In this document: positions 13,176-26,097 of the stretch, piece by piece
How the letters are laid out: each line of letters opens with the position of its first letter
Numbering within the stretch: position 1 is the first letter of the stretch
Assembly: GCA_036571765.1 (NCBI GenBank)
Contig: BROE01000016.1
Coordinates: 14,447,955-14,511,954, forward strand
Length of the DNA: 64,000 nt
Source: Plecoglossus altivelis
Taxonomy: Eukaryota > Chordata > Actinopteri > Osmeriformes > Plecoglossidae
Direction of reading: 5' to 3'
Translations under genes and position numbers: made by a program
Notes under the pieces: model-generated
Databases searched by the model: none
Seen by the model: only the letters and a program-made list of their open reading frames with translations
What the model was told of the DNA's origin: nothing

Positions 13176-15104
13176 CACATCACCTCCTTTGACGACTCTC
13201 CCTCAACCTTTTGTCTCAAACCTGCCACCTGCTCCTAAGCCACCACAGGGGTTTGAGGGCGACGAAGTTTGGTGGATGGCGTTTCCACTGTCCCATCACC
13301 TCGGTGACGGTTCCAATCACATTGTGCCAGGAGGGGAGCTTGTACTGTTCCTGACTGTCTCTTCCGTGGGGAGAGAGGAGAAGAGAGAGTGAGGCGAAGG
13401 CCTTTGAATAAAAGATCTTCTCGACACACGCAGTGTTTGTTCTTGAGAGCTTCAGCTCACGAAGCAGACGGAAAAGACTCCTGTGAGCTGCTAAGACCTG
13501 TGGCTCTCAGAAGTCTGCTGAAGGTCTTCCTGATTATATAAAGATGAACAGGGAATGCCCACAATGATCCGGAGGGTGACCTCTCGGGAATGATTCTGAA
13601 GGGCCATGCTTACAGATGAGTGTACGGCCATGAAATCTGATTCATTTAATCCGGTCGACTTCATGATCAATAAATGTACTTTCCTTCTTTCTTTCGTTTG
13701 GAAATTAAATCAACGTGTACATTTATTTTTATATCAGAGCTGTGACAGTCATTATCGTTTAGATTGAAGTCTGGGAGTTTTTTTCCATCATAAATGGTTC
13801 TTGAGTAGAAGACTGCCTGCATGCTATATACACTATGTTAGATTGCCAATAACATTTAAAGGGAAAATGCTCACTTTGAATTTGTATTTGTTGATTTGAA
13901 AGAGTAAAACAAGCATAATATTCACCACCCATGACTCATGATTCATGACATCCACTGTCTAATCAGTGTAATCAATTTTAATCTAATTGAAGCTCAAGTG
14001 AAAGGCTGAACGCAGGCAATCTAACTGGAAATGAATCAATTCGTTCATTCAAATCCTCGACATGTTTCAATTTCGCTGGGTAAACACTAGCTTTTCTTTT
14101 TCTCTTACCATCTGTCTGTGGCTTTACTTTCATTTTGACCTCCGGCAGAGGGTTTGTGTGGCCCCATCAAACTGCATTTCTCATCCTGACTGTGATGTTT
14201 TATTGAATGGTGTTTTGTCCCTGCTGCGATGTCGATACCTACAACTTTGATGTTTTCACTTCTGTCCTTTCAACATTTTTTGATGAGAGGGGCGGAGTGT
14301 TGGTGAGGTCGCAGTCTTACACCCGAACAGCGACGTGCATGTGGGTCTTTGCACGTCTACGTCATAACGAATGAAGTGTTTTTTCCTTAAACTTTACATT
14401 CTGGCTCCTGATTGGCTAGGCGCTTTCATCTCTCTCCATCCTGCTGCTTTGAAAAGTGTTCTTATCTTTTAAAGCGTTGATACATGCCTGCCTGCAGAAC
14501 ATAGCAAGCAGCACATACCCAGCATACAGCCTCCTGATTGGATCTCATACCGTTCATGTTATCCAAAGTGGAAGACGGAGAGGCAGACTGCATAGTTTAT
14601 ACCTCATGTATTTGTGTATTTTTTATGGATAGTTCAGAGGGGTTTAATGCATTGCTTTTTCACTTTGCTAAACAAATTGACCCCAACAAACTTCAAATCC
14701 TTTTCCAGAGCCAAATAAGAGCATTTCATCACACCAAGCTCAAAATGTCACACATCCATTAGGTTGTGAGACGAAAAAAAGAAGTTCAATTCCATTCTTC
14801 CAAGACTTCCCATTCAATTTCCATTAACCACTTTTCTTTTCTCTAAATCAGTTCTACCATGCATGTGTCAGCATACTAAACCCTGGAGTGTGATACTGGA
14901 CCAGCATAAGGCACCTGACCACAGAGAATAAAAATAGCAAGGCTTTGAAAGCTGACTGTGAGGTGGTAGAAGGTCTACCATCTCTTTAGTGAATTGAAAC
15001 ACAGTGTACACGTTCACGCTGCTCGCATTTTGTACCTTTGGTTCAAACAGCAAGACCGAGTTGTAGCATGAGAATGGAAAAATGGTTCTCCTCACACCGG
15101 CATA

Positions 15105-15240
15105 CCAACATAATAACGGTGTACCAGCAGTTTAGTATGAACACAATAACAGTGAAATGATGGTGTCACAACAGTGAAAGTCTAATAACAGTGTATCGCA
15201 GTGTAATGATACTGTAATAACAACATAATAACAGTGTATG
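15105..15240. repeat. Degenerate ATAACAGTGTA tandem array
   Basis: Nine or so imperfect copies of a 10-20 bp AATAACAGTGTA-like motif (for example at 15140, 15168, 15184, 15200 and 15226), with variants CAACAGTGAA and ATACTGTAAT. It looks like an old, mutated minisatellite. Confidence 0.65.
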
Positions 15241-17689
15241 AAGATTGTCTCTGTATATATCACACATTATAGTGGTGTACATCTTTGTCACACTATACAC
15301 TACACCCACCCACCATAGGTCTTATAATAACCTCCTATTTGTTGATGCTTGGAGGTCCACGCAGGTCTGTAATTGGGAGTAGGCAGTGAGGGGAGACTAA
15401 GAGAGTAACAGAACTCCTGGTAGAAAGCATATGGGCCAAGCAGGCAGTGACAAGATGCGAAAAGACAGATATGATATCCATGCTGCTCCCAGGTCAGCCT
15501 ATAGGTGTGCAGACATCTGTGGCTGAGCACAGCTCACAGAGTCAGCTGAGCCCGCGCGCTCAAAATAGCACAGGGACAAAACAATATGGCTTTTCCAGGC
15601 GTTTCATGTGACGATCTGAGGGTGGCATGGTCACGCCAGTGGGGGTAGGGTTAGTATAATCCTAACAGCCTAGACTATGCTTCAGAAACTGCTCATCGCC
15701 GTGGCTACACAACAGATTCCTGGTCCGAAGCCAGAAGATTGAAAGACATCAGCGTAGTGAGAGATAAATTGGTGCAACACTAGTTGTCTTTCCCATTCAC
15801 CTCTACCCGCCTAATGCATTACTGTTCTTACAAACCCACTCTCCCGCTCTCAGAGTTGCCACAGGCAAGAGGTCTCCAGTCATTCGAGACCACTTCTCTT
15901 CCAAAAGTGGGCCCCTTATCGAGAACACGTGTTCAATTCCTAGGTTCAACAAGCAGGAGAAGAGTTGGGTCTGAAAAAAAGGCAAGAATTCAAGAGCTTA
16001 TCGGACTTCTAGCTGTAGAAGCTGTGGAAGAAACTTTCGAAGCGACACAAGCCTTCATCACACCAGGATGGATGTTATCAAGGCCTGTAACATTTTACAC
16101 TTCAGTCTCCAACTTTCACTGACAGCTTTTTCCAAAGCTGGAGTCAAACCATATCCTGATGATGATTTACCTCCGTGATAGTTCCACTACCACAACTTCC
16201 TGGAAAGCACTGGCATATTGTATAAGCCTTGTTTTTTTTTGGCTGCACTTTGAAGTTAGATGCCATAATACAGCTAGCATTTTCCATGGTTGTTAGAGTG
16301 AAGTTCTCCATTGTAACATTTGATGTTGACAATAGTGAGCCGTGAGCAGTGGTTTAGGAGTGTGAACGGAAGCAAACCCAGAGAGAAATCAAACCCTTCA
16401 CATTCTGACATCTCTGAACACTACTCCTTTCAGTCAGTCTGTCTCTTGTTCTCCCTCTCCCTCACTCCATTTGTCTCTCCCTCTCTCCATTTATATCGCT
16501 CTCCCTTGCTCTCTTTTTGTGTCCATTCCTGTGTAACAGGCAGTTTATAATGCTATCATATGATCAAGACCAGATCGTCTGTATTCCAGGCAGACTGAGA
16601 GGAGGAGGGAAAAACGAGGCCTAGGACAGACAGTTATTCAATCAAACCAGCCTTCAGTCTTTCCACTGGTCTGTTCGTGGACTGGCGCTGGTCCATTCTA
16701 TGCCCCGGCAACTGATTCTGATTCTGAGCAGATGATCAATGCAGCAAAAGTGCAAGGGTCAACATCATCTCCACAACACTTTGATACGCACACATTGTCA
16801 TGACAATTTCACCGCATTCTGTAACAAAATGGTATAGCCAGTAAACGGTGCCATGCAGAACGATAACAAGATATGACAAGAGTACCAGGAGTCCAATCCC
16901 AGGGTTCACTCTGCCTCGGCAACGTTTTGTCACTGCCCGACTACCCTACGGTTTCCATGGAGACGTTAGCCTCCACCACTAAAAACAACTCCGTGCTTGT
17001 CAGATTATCGTGGAGACAATGGTTTCACAATCCATCAACACCAGCCCACAGTGGAAGGATCTAGAATAATAGTATTTCTATAAGGGCAAAATACCATGGC
17101 TCGCACATAATAGCTTAAACGGCGGGTGTTATAGATAATAGAAGGATTACGACAGCCAGAGATGAAAACACGATTGGAGGAGAAAATGGAGCCTTCACAT
17201 TTTGAGGTTATGACAGGATGATTGGGTGTCTGTTTCCAAAGCTGACTTTCCAAGATCAGTGTCCGCCCATCCCCCCAAAAAATACATGGTTTTACCAAGA
17301 CTAGAGTATGGAAATTGGAAAATTGTTCATCTATTGTGCTGGCATTCACTTGTAATACAGCCTATCTGGTTGTATCCCTGTTCTGGTCTGTGAGACCACT
17401 GGTAGCAAACCTGTTGACTCATCATTGGACGATACGTTGAGATCCAACGTATCCTCAGATCTGACTTGTTTTCATGGAGGTTGATTCTCAAGTAAAATAT
17501 TGCAATTCAACATGACACCTTCAAAAAGGTAAATTAATTCCCAAGAATGCACCCTCCCTTTCTCCATGTTACAAGGCCAACATGCACAGCAGAGATCTTT
17601 TATAAAACATCTTTGCTGCCAGTATGGCTGACTATAAAATCTGTCTAGAGACATCTGAATACACGTGGCCAATGATTACTCTAGTGTTT

Positions 17690-17965
17690 GTCAAGAACAA
17701 ACAGTCATAATTAAATGTTTATGGGCAGCCCAGGGAAGCCTTTGTCCAGATGGGAGGTAGGTAGGTCCTGTTTGTTTTAATTCCCACTGGAATGCAGCTG
17801 TAAATTAAACTAGACCTAGATACGGCTTTTCAATTTAAACTGCATCATTTTACAGCCCCCCATCCTATTGCTTCCCCCCATTAAAGACATAATTATCTAA
17901 TCTGTTAATCATATTGTAATGGGATTGTTAGTCAACTTCACTGCCCCTATTACATTAGCAGTTAA
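17690..17965. promoter_or_regulatory. Candidate conserved non-coding element
   Basis: AT-rich but not repetitive, with many homeodomain-like cores: TAATTAAA (17709), TTTAATTCC, GTAAATTAAAC, ATAATTATCTAATC and GTTAATCATATTGTAATG. It has the texture of developmental enhancers in vertebrate gene deserts. This is a judgement from composition only; conservation was not tested. Confidence 0.3.
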
Positions 17966-19299
17966 GACATGCTCTCACTCGAGGGATGATAAATCATGTG
18001 TACATGTGTGAGATTTTTAGATAGAAGTGTAGAGAGAAGTGGAATAAGCGTCCAATCAAATCCTGTTCGGTGGCGCCTTGCGTTTTCTTTCACAATTTGT
18101 GATCGAACCACTTAGAACCTCCATAATCATGTTTTGTTACGCAACCATTGACTTGTCACTCTGCTCCCTTTGGGTTAAGCGAGCAGTTTCAAACGCATGC
18201 ACTCCTCCTGATGTCCACTTTCTGGGAGATGGAGGTGTTACCACTTAGCTCATGGAGAAAGTCCAGTTCTGGTGTCTGGAGAAAGAGCAAAGGGAGCGAG
18301 TCTAATCTGTGATCACATCTACCGGAGAGAGGGTGAATCTGACCAAGCTGGACAGATGGCATGATGTTTCATGCTGTTCTCTAAAGACCCAGCAAACAGC
18401 ACATACGTTTGAAATGTGTGACTGAAAGATTTTGAAATGGATTTCATTCATGAAGAGCTTAGGCCAAAAGTCTTTTAACAGTCTATGTCTCATTCAGTGC
18501 TAACGAGAGACTTTCATTTCAGACTCCTACTTATCTGGAATGAATATCAAGATGCTGCAAATCACTGTTAATTCGAGCAGAATCAATGTCGGATATGGTT
18601 TAAAGGGGTTTTTGTAAACTTACCGTAACAAGATTAGATAATGTAGGATTTAGAAGATAAAGTCTTGTTCATCCCATGATCATGGAAGAGTAGTGAAGTA
18701 GAGGACACATAGTGAGCGCTGTGCGCTGGGTAAATATATCAATAGGGTGGATGGGACAGAGGGGTCAGCCTTTATGGATCTGGAATAATTGAAAACGATA
18801 AATATGGCCTTTCAAACCACAGAAAGGAAAATTGTGTCTCTGGTAGATTTAACAGTCAGCCAAGCAGCAGCACAGATGCCAGGTCAATGAAATAGATCAC
18901 ATGGCCTCTCCTGGGGTCAAGCAAGACCACAAACACACACTCTCTACATCCTTGTTAGACAACAGACCAACCAGATGTCAAAAGGTCAGGCAAATAGGAT
19001 TTGAAAAACGAATATATCGCCTCCAACATGCAGCGATCACCCGGCGCGCCACCACTTGGCGACCGCCATAATACTGTAGAACTAACGCCTCTGCCATTAT
19101 TGATTCTGATCGTGGGACTTTGGATTCAAGCATTCTAATTAAGGAAAATGTAGTATAGTTCAGAGGAATTGAGATTTCTAGTTAACACATTGTACATGCA
19201 GAATGCAGTGTGCAGATACAGGCTGCTTTCACTTCCTTAAATGGTTATTTATTTCATTTGGAAGGACCAAAAAGGCTTAGAATAGTAGCCAAACATGAA
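17966..19299. other. Non-coding, nothing recognised
   Basis: Unique sequence without exon-like frames or repeats worth naming. Confidence 0.6.
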
Positions 19300-19450
19300 T
19301 AGGTTCACACACCTGATTCAAATGAGTACAGAGCTCTACAGAAGCCTGTTAACAACCAAGTATTTGAATCAGGTGTGTTGGAGCAGGCAACCATCAAATA
19401 AATACAGGACATTGGACCCTGAAGACCACTGCTTGTGATAGGCACAGCAT
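19300..19450. mobile_element. Palindromic MITE-like element (CACACCTGATTCAAAT type)
   Basis: A 17-bp inverted repeat ACACACCTGATTCAAAT (19307-19323) pairs perfectly with ATTTGAATCAGGTGTGT (19362-19378) around a 38-nt spacer. It is followed by TGGAGCAGG, AATACAGGACATTGGACCCT and GAAGACCAC. This order (CACACCTGATTCAAAT, GAATCAGGTGTGTTGGAGCA, CAGGACA..GG.CC.. GA.GACCA) is that of a short non-coding mobile element widespread in teleosts. It carries no ORF and its limits are approximate. Confidence 0.7.
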
Positions 19451-20257
19451 AAACAGCACCGCAAATAAACTCTTTCTCTTTTTCTGCTGATACGCCATCA
19501 TACTGTTCCGAGAGAAAGCTTGCCCGCAAAGTCTGAGTTATTGTCCCTTCCACCACTACAGGAAGTCCAATGTATATTCATGATCACCACACCTTGATAC
19601 CTGAGAGCACAGAAGCCCAGTCAAACCACACCTCCAGGGCAGCCCTTTCTTGTCTGACACTCACCCAGGGATCTGTGTTGTTTTCCTGCATCCATCATCA
19701 GCTGAACCACTGACATACCTCCATAGAGATATACCTCTACCACCTGGCTGATCATCACCCTTTTCCCCTGTGGCTGCCGCCCCCCGGTGGGCTGGCCTGT
19801 CACCCCTCATCCATCTGCACCTCCCATATCTGTCTCGCCTCTGATCGTGTCGAGCTATAGGTCAAGAGTCTTCCTGCTCTTTCTGACAGAAACACGAGGA
19901 AGATAAGTATGGCGATGGAATGTTTGTGGAGTGCTGCTCCCCCCCTCCCCCACCCTGCCCTTTCCCTTTGCTGTCATTGCTGTCAGACCATCTGAAACCT
20001 TGCAGCCTGGACTGTTGACTGGTCTCGTAGAACGACACGTCCTGGTTTGACTGGGCGAGGACACCAGCGTGGGCATCTCACGTCACTTCATCAGTGCTGC
20101 AGCAGGAGGAGCTGCTGTTGGTAGCGACCTAGAGAACGGACACCTAATCATTCCACAATGCTCCAAATAACTAGTTATTACCTGGGAGATGGGTTTGTGG
20201 TTCTAGTCAGGGGGTTTGGTCAGAGGAGATTGTTATATGTGTGATAACACAGCACTC
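19451..20257. other. Non-coding, nothing recognised
   Basis: Unique sequence; a short C-run lies at 19938-19952. No supported gene. Confidence 0.6.
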
Positions 20258-20350
20258 TTGGCACTGGAGAGAGGGAGAGAGAGACTGCATAACAGAGAAA
20301 GAAAGAGAGAGAGTGAGAGAAAGAGAGAGGCTGTATAACTGTGTGTGTGT

Positions 20351-20396
<46 letters not shown>

Positions 20397-20520
20397 GAGA
20401 AAGAGAGAGAGAAACAGAGAGAGAAAGAGAGAGAGATAGGCTGCAGAACTGTGCATGTGTGAGAGAGAGAAAGATAGAGAGAGCGAAAGAAAGAAAGAAA
20501 GAAAGAAAGAGGTAAAGAGA
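20258..20520. repeat. (GA)n/(GT)n compound repeat with higher-order copies
   Basis: Purine-rich DNA in which a longer unit recurs: AGAGACTGCATAACAGAG (20280), AGAGAGGCTGTATAACTGTG (20325) and AGATAGGCTGCAGAACTGTG (20434), each followed by GT or GA runs and the last followed by an (AAAG)n run (20486-20511). It is an imperfect minisatellite expanded inside a microsatellite. Ser/Leu-rich minus-strand frames here are artefacts. Confidence 0.8.
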
Positions 20521-23500
20521 GGGTGGATGAGGGGTACTCAGGTTCCATCCTCCTTGAGAAGTTTAACAAACCAAGCGACTAAATCTCAATCAGAGATAAA
20601 CAGTGGACCCATCCCCACGGACACATCTTAGGCGGTGGCGAGACGCAGAATTAGATTCATGCATTTTCCTGTTGAAATTCAAGCCTTCGCTGCTTATTGA
20701 AGACACTGCGGTTCATCACTTTTTTGTATCCGGTGGAGAGTATGTGCCAGTCATAAATATGATATTATTATGTCTGGGTTTTAGACATTGCCAGCCTTTT
20801 TCTTTTTTTGGTCTCTCCTTATTTATTGTTTGTGTGCAATTCAGCATTCTCATATTGCCCTGTCAGGCTAATGTCTCCCAAGTGGAGGAAGGAGTCATTG
20901 GCACCAAACCCCTCAGGCGCAGCTGGGCCACCCTGGGTCATAAATATAACACACTCTTTGTTATGCATCTGTGCGTTCAGGGCTTGGTGGCAACAGTGGA
21001 ATAAGGGAGGGAGAGAAATGGGAGAAACTGAAAGCTGGCAGGCAAGGATTCTATTCAACGCGTACACGCTGTGTGCCAGTCCCATTGAACGGAAGTGAAC
21101 TGAGTCGGAGACAGAAAAGAGAGAGGAAAAAGGGAAAAGAGATTGTGTTGTCACAAATGTTGTGTATCGTACACAAGTAAAGTTGAGCAAGATTGATGTT
21201 GTCGCTGGAGACTGAGTAAACACAAAACAGACACAAAATCCCTGTAAGATAAAACTAAATATTTGTTTAGTCACATGAAGTCATTTGTTTGAAACAGTAC
21301 GGACAATTTTTGAAATAAAACGTGTTCCCAAGCAGAATCCTGCTTCTTACCAGCCTTAAAGCTATAACACTGGATATTGAAGCAAAGGGATTGTGAAAAA
21401 ATCAATATACCCTCTGAGGAAATGTGTTACTGGTGGCTGTATAAATGCCCTGCCGAATTTGTGCAGCTGGACTCCTTACACACAAACAGACACACCGACA
21501 CACACACACACACACAATGTTGTTTCACTATATAGCAGTCAACGAAGAAAACCGATTAATTGACCAAAGAGAGGCCTAATCACATGATTGGGAAAAAGTT
21601 TACAATTGTCATTCAAATGCCTGTTAGTCATTGTTACTTTGCTTACACTGTAAACGGTGAACAGTGGCTTGACTCTGCGGTGTATAAAAACGGCACAGTG
21701 TAAAATACAGAGCATGTATTAAATGGGGGTTATTCTTCATTCTGGTCATACAAATCAGAGCTTGCCCAACCTTTGATCTGTGACCTATAGACCTGAATGA
21801 TGCATTTCAGCTACTTTAGAGGAAAGAAACCCTCATTTAGAACCACTGGTCACGAACGCACATGGTTCCTACAGGATTTATGAAACGGGCCCTTTTTGGT
21901 TCATTCCCTGGTGTCAGAGATAAAAGGCTGGTTTAGAAAACATCAGCCAGCCAGCCAGGTGACAGAGGAAGCACACTCATGGCCCCAGGCTAAAAGGCAA
22001 AGGGAGGAAGCGGGGAGCAGAGGGGGAAAGGCCCTGGAGCCGTAGGGGGGGAGACTGGGTGAGTGCGACCATCAGCATCCTAATGAAGGGGGGGGCTGTT
22101 TCTTGCCAAGCCCTGGGAAGCAGATCCTCTAGACCACAGCCAACTGTGCACCTGGTCCAGATTTGTCAGAAGATATGACACTGTGGAACGATTCACTGTG
22201 GTTTCTTCTGGTTCTACCTGGGTGGATGTGGAATTTTAGGGGGGCTTTTGTTTGGAGAAAAATGTTTAACGGTGTGTTTTTTCCCCCCTGGCACTTTGAG
22301 ATGTGCATGTCCAAATGCTAGATAAATCCAATGTTTTCGCAATTTCAAAGAGAGAGGCAAACTCTGAAAAAGTTGTTATACGCCAAGCTTGCTCTAGCAA
22401 CCCTGGTTGTCGTTAGTATATAGTACATTGACTGTTAAAAGAGTAGACGGTACAACTGCTCTGAAAAGTGAAAGAAAGTACAGGTCACCCCCCCCCCACC
22501 ATGTTAACGGATGGGACATCAGCCAAACAAAAATATAACGCACGTCAAATCTTCTTTTACTCCAAAGATGGTTTCTATCATTTGAGTTCGTTTTTTTGCT
22601 TGTGTACAGCACAAAGTCTATAGTCCATGTGCATCCCTACATTTAAAAATGATACCGCCTCGCTCACCGGGTTAGAGGAATTTCAAGTCGAGCAACTTGT
22701 GATTTTATGACTCAGCCTACACATTCTCCAGATCCCTTAATGAGAGAAATGCTGTGAAGCCTGAAGCCGAAACAATTCTCAGCGCTGACGTGGGCTAATC
22801 TTCACCCATTAAACGGGTTTCAAAAGACCACACCAACAGCTCATTAGATCAAGAGGTTTAGGGGGTTATTTAAATATACAGTATAGAATGGCTGAATGAA
22901 CTGGAATGAATGGAGGTGAATGATGAGTTGATATCCAGACATTAGTTGTGCCAGTTTGGCTCATCAGTAACGGTTGTACGTTCGTTTTTAACGTCGTAGA
23001 TCAGATTGTTTCATCTTCTGTGGAACCGCATGACGGATTAGAGAACACATTTCCCCACGATTACATTAAAGTCTGTCTCATCGTATCCTATCTTATCTAA
23101 TATTACATCCCCTAGAGACCAAAGGAGCTTTGAATGAAAACGTCGCAAAGTAGAAAAGAATTGAATGCGGATACTCACCACACATGCAACACCGGAGAGA
23201 GAGCAGATGCTAATTCTGTGCAAGCGAGAGGTTGATCTTAGAGTGACTCCAATTCGAAATCTAGCCTTATTGTCTCGAATAATACATTTATGTTTTGCCC
23301 GGTGTGTTCCAGGTGGTTGTGAGTCTCCTGTTGTTTTTGCGGGAGATCTCACCAGGAAACATTTTATGTTGTCCATCCATTAAGAGGAAGGACGTCCAGG
23401 CAGATGGACATTTCCACTAAGTCTATTCTCTGATGGTGGAGACTGTTGTTGGGAGTTAATGGACTTATCAGTGTTACACCCATGTGGACATCATTGATGG

Positions 23501-23640
23501 AACGCTCTTGTGGCAATGAAATCGATTCCTGAGCGTCTATAACCCACTGAAGATGATTGGACCCAAAGCCACAGGGACAGATATCTGCATTTGCACAACG
23601 ATGGCACTGTGGAGTACCACACAAAAACTGTTGTTTGTGA
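20521..23640. other. Non-coding, no recognised gene
   Basis: Unique sequence. A plus-strand open frame of 133 codons (20603-21004) has hydrophobic patches but no family resemblance. A (CA)n lies at 21498-21518 and a C-run at 22489-22498. An AT-rich block near 22730-22880 (CCTTAATGAG, GGGCTAATC, CCATTAAAC, TTATTTAAATAT) is enhancer-like. Confidence 0.55.
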
Positions 23641-23718
23641 CTGTGTGTGTCCGTGTGTGGGAGGGAGGTACCTATACTTACCTCTTACTCTGTTGTTGCT
23701 GCTGTAAAATCTCTCTGG

Positions 23719-23726
<8 letters not shown>

Positions 23727-23769
<43 letters not shown>
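23727..23769. repeat. (CA)n microsatellite
   Basis: About 20 CA dinucleotides with one AA interruption (ACACAAACACAC). Confidence 0.97.
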
Positions 23770-24346
23770 GCAGCCCAATCTCTGCATTATTCAACAGGAT
23801 CATCCTGTTTGCTGCCAGAGAGAAGAGACTGGCATTGGATCTAGCAGTGAGCTGCATGGTATAGTGGGCACTGCCAGTAGCCAGCAAAGAAGAAGAACAT
23901 TCTGTCCTCAAGTTCAAATACTCATGATGCATACATAAGGCTGCTTCCTGTTGGTTTTGAACTAACTGCAATTGTTCTGTTGGTGCCAGAAAAGCGATGA
24001 AATTGCCAGAAATGTGAACGCTACAATGCGTCCTTTCCACCTTGACTCTGTTTGGATTGCCCGCTGATGCCAGTTAGCCTATGTGCTACATGCAAAGCAG
24101 TCATCTGTCAACTTGACAAATCACTAAAGATCAGCCTGGATAATGTGATTTGCCTGATAGGTACTTAGAATTCAGCTGGGCATACTTAAGATGAACAAAG
24201 GACAATCACGTTGCTACAGGTCTTTGTTTGTGTGATGTTAGACAGCTTATCCCATTCATGTGTCCCTGTCTCAGCTTTTGGCAACATAATAGACATGGAT
24301 AACACAAAATAGATCCTCAGTCCATCACTATACCACCCACAATACC

Positions 24347-24378
24347 ACTCACTCACTCACTCACTCACTCACTCACTT
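24347..24378. repeat. (ACTC)n microsatellite
   Basis: About eight tandem ACTC units, the last one altered (ACTT). Confidence 0.95.
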
Positions 24379-25985
24379 ACAAGCAGGTTCAGGTAGGAGA
24401 ATCTGAGAGGTGCTGCATCCGTTGGCAACAGCACTGTTGTGATAAACTTATCCGAACGTCCTCACCTCACAATAACAGGACGGCCTGTTTACAAAGACCC
24501 AGAACTCTCACGCTCTGACATCGCTGTTGAGTGCGCTAAAAATGCGAATAATTCGGGCGGTTTCCTCCATCTCCCCAGCCTCCAGCCTCGAGTTTAGTCT
24601 GTCAGGGGGGAACTACGGATATCTAATCTTTGTGCCTCTGACACGAGGCGGAGTTTCAGCTGGGTGTCTGGGCCACCTTTCTGCGAAGCAGAGCTGAAAT
24701 CACAAGATACTGTGTCTGATCACTCAACAGAGCAAATCGTGTTAAGTACTACCTGAGCCTCATGACTGCACCAAATAATTGTGAGTTTCCATAAATAGTT
24801 GTGTTACATGTCACATTACACAGATGGAAATACAAGGTGTCAAATTTAGCGGAACAGCCTATGTAAGCACACAAAAGGAAAGCCGTTCTCGTTTGAATAA
24901 ATCACTTGAATGCTGAACTGAACGCTCGCCGTTTAGAAAGTTGCCTAGAATTAGACAGAAAAGAGACAGAGAGACACACATACACACACAGAAGAAAGAG
25001 TGAGAGAGAGTGCAGAGTCAAGCCTATTATTGAATTTGATTATGTTCAGACCTGCTGCTAGAGAGACACATTGTCCCAGGGTTGTGTTTAAGCCCCAACA
25101 CCGTGCTGCATTGAACAGAAGAGAGAATTGTAAGAGTGCGCCGGAGCGCATTATGCAGTGTAGATGAAGGGGAGGAATCTCATTGCTTCTCTGCTATTTT
25201 CTTTTCGCCGGCTCAGACAAGCATCAATATAATGATGAATCAAGAGTTTCTCTGCATCTTTAATCAGAACAGAAGAAAAGAGAGGCTGTCTCACTACATG
25301 CCGGCAATCAGTTGCCGTTGGTGATGGTTAAAGAACTGCATGCAGCGCCAGACACAGACCACGTCACAAACCAACGACACGCAGACATAAATAGCAACAC
25401 GCTAACTTTACCATCTGCAATAGAACATCTGCAACAGTGAGTGACTGCACTGTATGGAAGCTACTGGAAGCAGCGGTGTGTCTCTTTCACTGTAGCCTAC
25501 TGTTTGTCTTTTCCTCTGGGGCTCTTCTTCTCTGTGTGATCACATACTGTATAAGATGATATGCAGCCAACATACACATTCAACTCTTTTTTTCTCTTCG
25601 TTTCTGACACACACACACACACACACACACACAACCACACGCTTTCATGAGGAATGAAGAGCTCACAAATGGAATACATACTGTGTTCACCAAACGAGAC
25701 AGGCATTTTGGGCAGCCTTTTCAACACATGAATACTCATGAGTCTCACACACACTCCCTCGCCGGAGACCTCTCGTGCATGGTGTTCACCCCCCCAACAG
25801 GTTATCGAGGCTGGAGCCTCGACAGGGAGACACAGGAGAGGCTGCAAGCCTCCGATAAGACCCTCAGTCAGTGTGCTGTCGCATATCCCCCCTAAGGCCA
25901 CAAATAATAGATCTCATCTCATCTCCAATCCAAATGAACAGGCCCCAATGTCACATTGGCTCCTTGGAAATCTCCATTCCAGATG
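24379..25985. other. Non-coding, nothing recognised
   Basis: Unique sequence with a (CA)n at 25608-25634. No supported exon. Confidence 0.6.
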
Positions 25986-26007
25986 AGGAGAGAGAGAGAG
26001 GAAAAGA

Positions 26008-26064
<57 letters not shown>

Positions 26065-26097
26065 TGAGAGAGGAGAGAGAACAGAGAGAGAGAGAGG
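25986..26097. repeat. (GA)n microsatellite
   Basis: About 110 bp of nearly pure GA with AAAG and AACAG interruptions. Confidence 0.97.

Larger units (their letters stand above)
12333..17689. other. Non-coding, no recognised gene
   Basis: Unique sequence with a cryptic ACAC/GCAC-rich block (12940-13175) and a degenerate AACAGTGTA array (15105-15240). An AT-rich part with TAATC/TAATT sites lies at 13895-14060. A 113-codon plus-strand frame (15784-16122) has no recognisable domain. Confidence 0.6.

Noticed and set aside
16706..16730. Reverse copy of the AGAATCAGAATCAG repeat head
   Set aside because: Only about 15 bp match and no AATAAA-like body follows.
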